Assembly: GCA_015680685.1 (NCBI GenBank)
Contig: MNCI01009117.1
Span: forward strand, 1 to 64,000
Direction of reading: 5' to 3'
Source of the DNA: Gnetum montanum
Lineage: Eukaryota > Streptophyta > Gnetopsida > Gnetales > Gnetaceae
Length of the DNA: 64,000 bases
The notes below the pieces were generated by a model. It was given only the letters and a program-made list of their open reading frames with translations. It did no database searches and was not told the DNA's origin. The translations under genes and the position numbers were made by a program. This document shows, piece by piece, positions 1-11,519 of this stretch (positions are counted from its first letter, which is position 1; the number at the start of each line of letters is the position of its first letter).

Positions 1-1140
1 ATTGTAACTTATCCATAAGCCTAGCGATAAACCTATGAATAAACTATAATCTTCCTTGTAATCCCTAAAGCTCATTAAGATTGGTAGGTGCTATCAATTT
101 AGATATGGCCTTAACCTTATTAGGATTGACATGTATCCTTGCTTTAGATACTACAAAGCCAACCATCTTACCAATTTTGACATTGAAGATGCATTTCTTA
201 GGATTGAACCTAAGCTCATACCTAAGGCACTTTTTGAGCACAAGATCTAGCTTGTTAGCATGGTCATTAGCAATTTTGGACTTAATGGCTATGTGATCTA
301 AATAATAATTAAGCAAACCTACCATGTAATCATTGAAGATATAGCTCATGGCTCCTTGGTATGTTGCTCCTACATTCTTAAGGCTAAAGGACATCATGGT
401 ATAACAAAAGGTACTCTAAGGGGTCATGAAGGTCATGCTAAGTTAGTGCTCTAAGTTAATCCTAATTTGATTATATCCCAAGAATCCATCCATAAAGGAC
501 AACAAGGCATGTCCAGCCATAGTATCAATAATTTGATCAATACTAGGCAAAGAAGAATCATCCTTAATAGTCACTTTATGTAGGTCTTGAAAATCAATGC
601 AAATATGGATACTCCCATTTTTCATATGAACTATCACTATGTTGGACACACATTTAGTGTAGTTGATAGCCATAATGAACTAGCTTGGTAGAGCTTTGAG
701 ATCTCATCATGAACTACTAGGGCCAAATCAAGTCTAATCTTGAGCACTTTTTGCTTAATTGGTCTAATGCTAGGGTCTAGGATGATGTTGTGTTGGATCA
801 AACATGGATCTAGGCTTGGAATATCTTCATATGACTAGGCAAAGTTGTTAATGTTACCTTGTAGGATTTGGGTAATGTCTTGAGCCTATTGAGATTCTAG
901 TGAGGAACTTACTTTAAGGGTTTTCTCCTCACTACTATGTGTTGTGACATGAACCTCAACTAGAGAGTCTTCAGTTATGTCACCCACCTCTAAGTCAAGG
1001 ATTTTGAATAGGTTTTTAGGCCATTCTAGAGGTTTCTCTATTAAGGCTATGTGGTTGAAAAGACTCTTAGGCTCAAGATCTAGGTAATTGGGGCTGACAC
1101 ATTGTTCAACATCACTAAGAGGTCCATGCAGATACAAAGG
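1..1140 (-). pseudogene. Ty3 reverse transcriptase fragment, family A copy 1
   Basis: This would copy the element RNA into DNA. Reading down from about 1137 there is an acidic linker. The segment 673-443 then carries ICIDFQDLHK and FMDGFLGYNQIR, the fingers/palm motifs before the first catalytic aspartate region. The segment 397-65 carries SYIFNDYM and YLDHIAIKSK where YVDD is expected, so the catalytic pair is damaged. A frame change lies between 443 and 397. The last residues in the window (FNPKKCIF, then VGFVVSK) are the usual thumb region, and the ORF continues past the left edge. Copy 2 has the intact form YVDDIAVKSKK, so inactivation here is secondary. Confidence 0.85.
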
Positions 1141-1850
1141 AAAATTGATTTGCTCCTAGGTACTCATACATTGATCCTACATATCAACCAAAAGCATATT
1201 AAGTGGCACCTAGGTAAAAGTGAATAAATAATGCTAAAATGCTATATAATCATGTAAACACATGTAGAGCTAAAGTAAACAAGATCATCCAAGGTTATCA
1301 ATGAGGTAAGGAGAATTTGACAAAGTATAATAGAGGTCAAGAAAAGGTCAATTGAGAGCAAGTATGAGAAATAAGATTACAAATGATTAACAAAGGTCAT
1401 GATCTTGCTAGTTTTAATCTTTGCCAAGCCATGATGCCAATTTAGAGTCTTGGTGAACTATGATGCTAGTTTAAGGTCTTTGTGGGCCATGGTCACATAG
1501 TGTCAAATGGTGGTTATGGAAAGTTAAATCCCACTATTTGATACCAATCAAAGAATAAATAAGGACAAATAAAGCTATAATTAGGCTAATAAAGAGAATA
1601 TAAGGTTGCATAAAGGCCACAATAAGGTCAATAAGGTTGATAATGCAACACTAGCCCAAAGCAAGTTAAAGCATCATGCAACAAGGCCAAAATTAAGCAA
1701 ACTAGGCTACATATGATGAAATTTGGCTAATATAGGTAAAAAAGGGTTAGGTTTTGCTAGTTTTAAGCCTTATCAGGCCATGATTTAGGGCTACAATTCT
1801 ATTAGGTAAGTTTGGTCATTAGTCAGGGCTATTTTTGAGTTGTTTGAACA
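1141..1850. other. Spacer between RT and the 190-bp array with scattered TAGTTTAAGGCC units
   Basis: No coding sequence was recognised. Degenerate copies of the 26-bp unit that forms the array at 15880-16190 occur at about 1410, 1438, 1468 and 1759 (for example CTAGTTTAAGGTCTTTGTGG at 1468). The motif therefore flanks the antisense gene on both sides, in the same orientation. Confidence 0.55.
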
Positions 1851-4800
1851 TGAAAATTGAGAGTTTTGGAGCTTCCACATTGGGCCTTCCTTGTTTTCAC
1901 GTTGGCTAGTGTGGAAGAAGGAATCCTCAGCATGGAAATTAGCAGAAGTAGATTTTGGAGGATCCAAAAGACCAAAATTGAGGTCCTAGGGCCTCCTTAA
2001 GGAAGCAAAGGGCCAAATCTATGAAAATTGGGTACTCCAAAGGTCTGTAAAGCCCAAGAAACATGTTTTGCAGCCTTCCCCCTATTTCCACATTGGCCAT
2101 CATGGAAGAGAGGGGATTCAACATGGAGAATCAAAATCCAAAAAATGCATCAAACATGATCAAATAGGTAGTTGGAACCTAGATCTTGAAGTTGTGCATC
2201 CTCTAGCTTTGTTTTGAGGCCACTAGAGTCAATTTTGAGTGTTAAAACATGTTGAAATGACTTTTTCTCCTTCTTTCACACTGAACATAGTATTCCTAGC
2301 ATGGAAGAATAGGGAGAAAACCATTTTTATGGATTCAGAGTGATCTAGGAGCACATTGAGCAAGTTCCTAGGCTCCTAGGATTATAGGTCATGATTTTGC
2401 AAGTTTCTAGCTAATTTTGGGCATGTTTGGAGGTCATTCAAGGGCCCCTAATGTCTTACTCTCCATGTTTCCACACTAGGAAAGTTGCTCCAGCATAGAA
2501 GATTAGGGGGGAATGAGTTTTGAAGGTCCAAATAAGGTCAAATAAGTAAAATTTCAAGGCCATGAGGTTCTAGGCTTTTCTGTCATAGATCTTTGACTTC
2601 TGAGAGTGTCATCTTTCCATGAAAAGTAGAAAAGTAGCTTTCCCACCTTATTTCTATGCTTCCCAACATGGAAGGGGCTTCTCCAATGTGGATGAAGTAA
2701 GAATCCTAGATCTAGGCCAATTCAAGCCATAATTGACCAGGCATGTTAGTTTCTAGAGTCACTAGGACTAAGGACTAGGATTTCATGTCAAATTTTAAAA
2801 GTTTTGAGTACTCCCAAGTGCTTTTTGGGATTTCCCCAATTTTTTCATGTTGGAAGTAGGGTGATTAGCATGGAAGACTAGGGGGATGGTATTTTTACCA
2901 TTTGAGATTATTTGTTTAAGGTTTGAAGACTCCAAAGGATGCTTACAGGGTTCTCAAGTTCATGTAAGAATATTTGATGTCATTCTTAGGTGTTTATGAG
3001 CTCTAAATGAGTCCTCCCTTAGTATCCACGTTGGGCAATGTGGAGGAAGGGACCCATAGCATGGAAGAATCCTAAATCTCAAATCTAGACTAGTTTTGGC
3101 CTCAATTGATCATGCATGCATGCTTCTAGGGTTACCAGAGTCAAGGACTAGGGTTTGAGGTCAACTTTGATGAGTTTGGAGGCTTCCTAGATGGTTTTTG
3201 AGCTTCTCCATTTTTTCATGTAGGGGATAGTATGCTAAATATGGAAGACTAGGGGGAGTAGCCTTTTAGCCATTTATGGTCACTTTGGTAGGGTTTGAGG
3301 TCTCTAGAAGATGAAAAATTAGTCTTAGGACTTATGTAAGGTTGCAGGTTGTTTTCTTGAGATGTTTAAAGGTCATTTTCAAGTCCCCCCTTCAAAGTCC
3401 TCTTCCCCCCCTCCCCCCCCCTCCCCTCCCCAGGGCACTTTCTTCCATGTTGGATAGTATGGCAGAGGTCACTCTTGGCATGGAGGAACTAGGGAACCTT
3501 ATTTTCTACCATTTTCTAAGGCTTCCAACTATCCATGTAGGTTTCTAAGGTTGCTAGTGTTGACTACTACTACCTAGTATCATGATTAGGTTGTTTTAGT
3601 GGCTTTGAAGTGGTTTGTCATGTTTTCCCCTTTTTTCTGAGCTAGGGTTTTCATGCTTAGTGTGGAAGATTAGGGGAAAATATTTTGTTGCTACTTATGA
3701 TCAATTTTGAAAACTTTGAGGGTTCTAGAAAGAGTAGATAGTGTTCCAAGACATACACAAGGCTTTTTGGCATTCATTTAAGGTTTCTAAAGGCTAGTAT
3801 GGAGTCCTTCCAAAGTTTTCCCCTTTATTCCATGTTGGCCAACATGGAAGAGGAAGCTCTCAATGTGTAGGAACTATGAGAGTCTACTTTTTACCAATTT
3901 TAAAATTTTTTTGCTATGCATCAATGTCCATAGGGTTGCTAGTGTTGACTATCAATGTCTAGGGTCAAAATCTAGTCATTTTGAGGGCTATGAGAGGAAT
4001 TTTAGGCTTTCCCCTTTCCATACACACTAGGGCTAAGATGTTCAACATGGATGAGATCCTTATTAGCATGAAGAACCCAAGGGAGGCATGTTTTGGTCAT
4101 TTTTAGTGACTTATAGAAGTTGTGTGGCTTCTAGAAGGTTTGGGTTGCTTCTAGAAGTCAAACTACATGCAAATTTCAATAGTTTTCACTTTCCCCTTTT
4201 CATCCACGTTGAGACTGGAATGATCAACATGGATATGATCCTCCTTAGTGTTGGAGAATCCTAGAAGATTCATTTTTTCGAATTTTTGGCATTCTAGTAG
4301 CATTTGGAAAGGCTATGAAGGTTCTAGTGTTAGTCCAAGATAATTTATTATTGTTTTTTGTTTCTGGAACTCCTCACTAATCTTCCTAGTTCAACCCTCA
4401 TAGTTTCCATACTAGGAAACATGAAAAAGATCTTCTCTAGTATGGAAGAATTATGAAAGGTAGATCTAGACTAGTTTGACATCCAATTAACCATGCATGT
4501 TAGCCTCCAAGGTTACCGGTGTGGATGATCAATGTTGAGTGTTAAGATTCAATAGTTTGAAGGCTTCTAAGTGCCTCATGCAAACATCCCCCTTTCTTCC
4601 ATTCCAGGCATGATGTCCGTAGCATGGATGAGAGGGGGATGGTATTTTTGTACCATATTTAACTATTTTTGGAGCATTCAAATGCTTTAGAGGGTTCCAG
4701 CAAGGTCTAAAGATCACCAGGCTTTGAGAAATGGCTACTAGGTAGTCAATTTGAGTAATATTGGTCTTCCCCTCATTTATCCACACTAGGGATGAGATGC

Positions 4801-5360
4801 TTAGTGTGGATAAGGCTTCCCCCAACATGGAACTACAGAATCCTATGATTTCAACTAGTTTCAACTAGGTTTGGTAAGGTTTCAAGGCTGTTGAGAGTGT
4901 TTGGAGGGGTTCTATGTCATGTGGACCTACTTCGAGATCAATCTTAGGATAGATGGTTGTTAGGGGATAAGAATGGGTGTTATCTCCCTTCTTCTATGTT
5001 GGGTACAATTGTCCCAGTGTGGGAACCCAAATTTTCTATATTTTTCAATGTCCAAACCTCTTTTGAAAGCCTAGGTTTGAAAAGGTAGGTTGTAGCTACT
5101 AAAAATGGTAAGATAGTTATATTTTAATGTTTTTTTTTTAAATGGGAGGCATGTATCCACACTAGGCATGATATACCCAACATTGATTCATGAGAGCTAA
5201 GGTAGAAATATTTTTCTAAGTATCAAAAGTGGTTAGAACTTAGTGTTGATGCAATTTTTTGGCTAAGAACGAAGGCATATGATGGGGCCCATAACCCAAA
5301 AAGTTAAAATTTTGAATTTTGAGCTTAATTTACACTAGNATTGCACTGGAGAAGAGCTCT
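1850..5360. repeat. Diverged tandem array, about 190-bp period, about 18 units
   Basis: A recurring core of the form 'ttCCAcgTTGGnnAGtgTGGAAGaGG ... agCATGGAAGAntAGGGG' appears near 1899, 2086, 2274, 2467, 2650, 2838, 3020, 3210, 3437, 3630, 3822, 4013, 4194, 4400, 4590, 4771, 4985 and 5150. Spacings are about 155-230 bp, mostly 180-200. Each core is an imperfect inverted repeat (CCAcgTTGG with CAtGTTGG/CCAACATGG variants). Units are too diverged to be a recent expansion. The array lies between RT and the start of the antisense gene. An ambiguous base (n) occurs at 5339. Confidence 0.7.
3403..3433 (-). other. Potential G-quadruplex tract on the minus strand
   Basis: The plus strand holds C7-T-C9-T-C4-T-C4 at 3405-3431. 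The minus strand therefore reads four G runs of 4 to 9 separated by single A, an ideal quadruplex pattern with one-base loops. The minus strand is the sense strand of the retroelement. It may be only a homopolymer-rich slippage site. Confidence 0.6.
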
Positions 5361-5700
5361 AACATATATATTTGTTGCAAAGAATATCAATCTACAATGT
5401 GTAAGCCTCCCATCTTCCTACTCACAACATTGAACTCCTATGTTTTCCAAATTCTAATTGCTCCCAATGTTGAGCCTACCATGGTGTCCAAATAGTGTGG
5501 AGGGAAGAACTAGAATTGAAAGATTCAAGGGATAGATGAGCATGTGATGGATCTGCAAGGACTACCTAGGCCTATCTCCATACAATCCTTGTCTGCTGCT
5601 ACTCTGAGGTAGGTAGTTCTACCCATTTTTGCTTTCCTTTATAGCTATTTTTCATGCTTTTCTTACCATGTGTGTGGCCATTTTTCTCATATCTATACGA
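5361..5700. other. Unassigned spacer
   Basis: I see no ORF, array core or LTR terminus here. It joins the two arrays of about 190-bp period. Confidence 0.4.
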
Positions 5701-6800
5701 ACAGATAGGGTAAAATAAAATTCTAATGAAATTCCACCTCTTTTTTTCCATTTCTACATGGATCCATGATCATTTCATTATTTTATCCTTAGTAGATTTG
5801 ATTTTTGGAATTAGGCTTGACGTTTTCATGTTTTCTTCCCAAAATTTGGGGATAGGATCATTTCTATTAGATCTAGGACAAAATATTCATCAAAGTTAAA
5901 TTATAATGAAATTATACCCCTTATTTTGATTTTTTTTTCTAATGGGTGTCAATTTTTTTCGCTATTTTTACTATGTTTTTATAGCTATGTTAAGTTGGGT
6001 TTTAGCTTTTTAGCTTTTTTACATGGAAAAAAAGTAGGCAAAATTGTGTATTTTTTCTTAAGAAAATGGTTGTATATTTTTCAAATCCAATGTTATGGGT
6101 TTGTAGCCCTATGTTTGAGCTTTCAAATGAAGATTTTTTCATTCAATTTGGCTTTGTAAAGATTAAGTTACAACTATGTTACTAAGTTCATGTAGTCAGA
6201 CTTTTTATGCTCCTTTTAGATTTTCCTATCAATTCATAAATTTTTTCTAAGAAAAAAAAAGGGGTTTTGACTAGGTTTTTTATTATGTATGGGTAGACAT
6301 TGGCTTTAAATTTCCAATGAAGTGTAATTACACTGATTAGACTTGAAATGAATTTTTAATAAATTTTTCATTAAACCTATGTCAGAAGGGGATTTGTGCT
6401 ATTTTTAGATTTTTATCCAAATTGATGAATTTTTTCTACATAAACAGAAATGGTTTTGAACTTTCATTAAGTTTGAGTGTGTAGATTTTAATTTGAGCTT
6501 TCAAATCATGATGAAAGCACTTCATTTTCAACTCGAATGAATTTTTGGTGAATTTTTTACCAACCCTATGTGAAAAGGGGTTAATGGTAATAACTACACT
6601 TTTTGCTATATTTTTTCTATGTTTCATTTTAAAATGGTTATGTATATTTGGTTATAATGTTCATGGTTGCAAATCTTGTGATTTTAGGATTCCCTCCATC
6701 GTTTAATTACTAAAATTTTAGCTTATATGAATTTTTGATGAATTTTTTGGCTAAACTATGTGAATCTTGGTTGTAGTACCTTAACCCTTTGGGGATGGAT
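5700..6800. repeat. Second AT-rich array with about 190-bp period
   Basis: The phrase 'GAATTTTTnnTnAATTTTTnnnnAA(C)CTATGTnA' recurs near 6350, 6535 and 6727, and a related 'TAATGAAATT(C/A)' phrase near 5720 and 5900. Spacing is about 180-190 bp. The core differs from the array at 1850-5360, but the period is similar. Confidence 0.5.
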
Positions 6801-7277
6801 GCGATTGATACATGTAGTTTTTCTTGTCAACATGTAAAAATTATGTTTTAAATTTTTTTTTAATAAAAGTAAAGTCTTTTACTACTTTTAGAAACCTTTT
6901 AATTATCATTATATAATTTTTTTATAAGTTTCAATGCTTTTTCCTAAGTTGAAATTCTTTGTTCTAAGTTTTGGCATGGTTTAGACTAAAGCTAAATTTT
7001 GGGTTATAAAGTCTTGGCTATAATATTTTTTCTATGAAGGAAAAGGCTATGAAAATTTGTAACAATGCTCTTTTGTGAAATTTCTTAAGACAGTTTAGAT
7101 AAACACCTTAGAGCTTTTTATGAAGGTTAATTTCAACTCCAATAGGATGTTTTTCCAAACTTGTTAAGAAATTCTAATTGGTCATAATGTTTTCACTTTG
7201 TTTCATGTAGGGTCTACTTGCAGCCCATCCTCATTATTGTGGCTTTGGTGGGCATTTTATGCTATAATGGCCATCCC
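6801..7277. other. Upstream region of the antisense gene, copy 1
   Basis: Nothing recognisable occurs up to about 7200. The last 60-70 bases (from GCAGCCCATCC at about 7218) align with the sequence just before the start codon in copy 2 (GAAGCCCATCC at about 32132), so homology extends upstream of the presumed first codon. I could not choose a TATA box with confidence. Confidence 0.4.
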
Positions 7278-9490
7278 AAGGCCAATGTTCCACTTCCTAA
7301 CTTGCCCTTGGGAAAGACTTCATTGTGGTTCTAACATGGGAGAAGGGAATTCCTTGCCTACATTCTACAAAATTCTGGTGTGATGCTATGGTTATACTTG
7401 TCTATGGATATGGTTGGGGCCATAGTGGAGACCCTATCGCCTTGGTCATCTAGCTTGATTTCTAGGTTTATTACTAACAATCTGCCCCCTAAGAGAGTAT
7501 GGGAAATAGTAGATGCCATCAGCCCACGTTACCTTATAGAGATCTATATGATGCTAAAGTATAGTCAGTATAATGTTGAAAATACATTGATTATGTTACA
7601 TAGAGTCCACACATTGTTCCAGAACTCATCCAACACTATGTATCATCTACCTGGGTAAGCTTAGTTTTTATAGTATTTTTATGGATTTATTGGCTACTTT
7701 TCCCAACTCCATTGGTTTTATGAACTTCTTGCAGGTACCGAGTCAATGATCAAGGCTTCATCATTAATGATCAAACCTTGACAGTGGCTCAAACTACCCT
7801 AGATGAATTCACCAAGGGCCCCTAGATTAGAACTATTGTGTATTAATGGTTAAGAGGGGACTTTGATAGTTTCACTACAAGGTTCAACCTTGTATACAAG
7901 AAGTGTAAGGATGATGGGTTGATACACAAGTAGTAGGTAGACTTTAATAACTCCATGGAATAGATCCTTGTAGCTGGGACCTCCACTCAAACCACACCAA
8001 AGAAGAAGAAGAAAGGTAAACATAAAGGCTATAGCTTCTAATGTTTTATGGTTACAAAAACTCTAAATATTTTGTTGCTTTAGCTAATTTTTGAACATGC
8101 CTAGGTTAATGCTAACTATTTGTTTTTCATTTTTTTTTGCTTTGCAGGACCTTCCACCTCTGCTGATGTCATCATACCACTTTTAGGATCACATCATGAG
8201 GATACCCTCATCATAAAATTTGCTGAGGTGAGACCAACATAGGAGTAGCTAAGGGAACATGTGCTTAGGTACATTCCAGAAAACATCCAACATGCAAGTT
8301 TTCTTGATATATTTATTGCACCTATCCCCTCCATTCTTGTTGCAAAGATGTTGCACATCATCAACTCCTTCAACAAGAAGGCTGGTCATTTTAGCACCAC
8401 CATTCAGGGCATGAAGGTCAATATGGATATTGATGATGGCCTCTTTTATAACTTGTTTGGTGTTCCTACTAACGGGGCAAAGGTTCCCACTAGGATAGTG
8501 AGGGAATCAAGCCCTCATAAGGAAGTTTTGAAGCGTCTTAATGCCAAAATGGGCCACTCCAAAATTTCCATGGGTGGCTCCACAAATCTTGATGCAAAGG
8601 AATCCTATCCTTTATTTAGGTCTTTTGTGTTTCCTAAACTATTATCACAAAATAAGGTGCTTGACATTATGTAGGGGTGGACCTTTAAGAAGGTCATGAT
8701 GGGTGGCACTGGGTTCAACTAAGTGGGTGCTTTGGCTATTGGACTTTAAGAGGAGATCCTTAGACTTTGTGCAGATACCTTTATAATAATCCACATTCAT
8801 TTTTCAATTTTTTGGGTTATTTAAAGAGTTTTTTGGAGTTTCTAGTGGTGTATAGGAATGAATGAAGGATTTTCCAAGACCCAAGCCAACTTTCTAAGCC
8901 TTTGATGAAGCACATTTATCCAATGGTGTAGGCCCAAAACCCACCAAATGGGATGGATTATACACTGTCCATTACCACCAAGGATCTTGATGGTAGGTGG
9001 TGTGAGTCCCCTAATAGCATGGATGACAAGGAGCCTCTCACATTTCCAGTGAGCATCCTAGAGGCCAAATGACATTGTAGGGAGGTTGAAGGAGTAGTTA
9101 GAGAGAAATTCAAGAGACCCATGGCTGAAGCACCACTGACATCAAACCAACCCACCCAAAAGAAGCTTAAATTTAAGCTGAATCCATCACAACAGGTAGT
9201 CATAGGTATGCTTTATTTATGTTTGGCTATTTTAAAGTTCATGGCTATGTTATGGTTTCATATGCTAATTAGTTTCCTATGTGCTATGATTATAGACAAG
9301 CATCAAGTCCTAGTAGCCCAAGTTGACATAGAGGAAGAACAAAGGCATGTGGAAGAGGCATTTCTATAGTAACTTAAGGTAGAAATAAATGATCTAAATA
9401 CTTTTTTTAGTGAGGTAGTACCAAGCACATCCCCCATTATCATTCTAGAAGAAGAAGAGAAGGAGCCTAGTGACAAGCCAGGCAAAATTT
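7278..9490 (+). pseudogene. Antisense multi-exon retrotransposon gene, copy 1 (exons 1-4)
   Basis: This gene lies opposite to gag-pol. Exon 1 is 7278-7654 (AAG where copy 2 has ATG), exon 2 is 7735-8015, exon 3 is 8148-9205 and exon 4 starts at 9296 and runs to about 9490. Introns are GT-AG: 7655-7734 (phase 2), 8016-8147 (phase 1) and 9206-9295 (phase 1). Exon 1 aligns without gaps to copy 2 around WF (residues 17-18) and FL. Exon 2 begins YRVNDQGFI (copy 2: FFINDDGLQ) and ends PKKKKKG, a candidate nuclear localisation motif. Exon 3 carries the most conserved block, HIINSFNKKAGHF through LFYNLFGVPTNG, and YPLFRSFVFPKLLS. Exon 4 is acidic (LEEEEKEPSDK). There are stops in all exons and a frameshift in exon 3 between 8674 and 8788. 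The family's function is unknown. The exon 3 block loosely recalls plant transposon-associated domains (Athila ORF1-like or plant mobile domain), which I cannot verify. Confidence 0.75.
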
Positions 9491-11519
9491 GATGTTGGAT
9501 ACCTTTAAAATTTATCTTTTTTTTTATTGTAGAGAAGTCACTTGTCTATGACTGACCCATAAGTTGTATCCCATGGAGGAACAGTTTAAAATTCAAAGAA
9601 AACATGAACACAATAAATGGTTAGAATCAAATCCAAACAAATTCCACACTTATGACTATCACTCATAAGTAAAATCATAAATTTTCATCCTAACTTCTGA
9701 TCACAAGTTCAAGAATGAAAATTAATGATTAAATCAATATTAAAATCATAAATACATGCATAAATTATGAATATTACAAGGGATACTTCACTTAATTTGT
9801 GATTCTACCTTACTATTTCCATAGTGCAATAACCTCAATAGCCTAACAATGGACTTTAATGCTCTTTAGTGGCCATAAAGCTCAATGAATCCTCACGTTA
9901 TAATGCTTCAAAGAAAAATAATTTCAATATGATATGGTTTTTGATTTGGTATCAATCCTAGGTATCCATTTTGTGCCTATTGGGTTCAAGTTGGATTGCA
10001 CAAATGGTGTCCAATGGTTTCACAGCGGATGCACAATGCATGCACTCATTATACAAAAGATGCACAAAAAATGCACTTGGTGGCCTTGGGGTTTCGCACC
10101 TTGGGTTGCACACTAGATACAAAGTGTGAAAGAGTATTTATACTCTAACAATGTTATAAAAAATAATCATTTTAATAATATATGGATATTGCAAAACCTT
10201 ATACCAATTTGTTATAATTGATACCACTACTAAGTCAGGCTTTCTAATGTTTTAAATTAATATGGATTCTAATGGAAGTGGCGAAAGAGATGTATGTAAT
10301 GATCCAGGTGTTCATCATCTATATTGGTGTTTTTGATGACTAGTGCTGTTATAAATCTACCACTAAAGAAATCCATAGGTGTACTTTTATGTACACAACC
10401 TTCACTATGTTGTCATTTTTCTATTGAAGATAGACGTAGTTGAGACTGCTCAATGATGATAGCCATGTGGCCATACCAGTGGACGACCCTACAAGTATCA
10501 CATTGGTAATACAAATTGTCCTCACTATTCTCCATGTGGAGAAAATCTCATTCTCGTTGCTATTGCAACTACACTTTATCTTGCATTTTCTTTGTCTTAT
10601 TCTTGTCCAAACTCACTCTTACAATTTTCATCATTTTTCCTTTGGATTATAATGCTTTGTATAGATTTATTTCTAGAAATTTCAGTGGTAGAGATACAAA
10701 ACTAGCAGTGAATTATACTCCTTCCTTAGTGACTCATTTCATCACTGGTCTCAAGATCCATGAGAAGTTTCACTAGTATTTGAAACAATACACTGTTGAC
10801 TTCTTCCTGGAGATAGACAACTTGATGTTGCTTCCAACAAGCTATAGTACATGAGATATATTTATAGAATTCTTGATCCATGAAATGATTGAGCTCTAAG
10901 GATTTGAGAAAGTTTCCTGCCATAAGTTTTCCATCTTTCCCTACTTAAAAATCTAGTAACTTTACCATACCTTGTATAGTTATATGTACCCTTCTACAAA
11001 GCCTAGAGCTACTTAATGGAAAGTGACAAGTAAGTAATTTTGTTCCATGCAAAATCCTTGCTAAAAATGAATTCAAATTCATGGCATTATTAACCATCCA
11101 TATCCCTTTGAGGAAGTTTCCATGTTGCTTCTAAATTTCTGATACCTTTACAACATATAACTGAAATAAGTGGTAAGTATTTGTTTGTGCCAAAAAAAAT
11201 AAGATTTTTTTTGTAGCAGCCATGATCCAAGAGAAAATTGAGTAGTGTTTGTAGACATTGAGTAATTTTTTTAGATGGTGCTACTTAGAAAGTACTTGAA
11301 GACTACTCTCATCTTCTCAGCTCTAGCTTATCTATTGAGTAGTACTCCATTATGGCATTTTTCTATTGATGTCATTGGCTATGCTTCGATGGTGGTTATT
11401 GTCATTGGTTGTGTCCTTGGCATGGAGGATTAGGTTGTGGTTGCTACCTATTAGAAATTTTTTTGGTGGTGCTTCCTATCTGCTTGTGTTTTTGTGCATG
11501 GTTGGTGAAACACCACTAA

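Noticed and set aside
10440-10923. Open frames on both strands suggesting a Copia or host gene
   Set aside because: No motif of RT, integrase, Gag or any known enzyme could be recognised in either strand.
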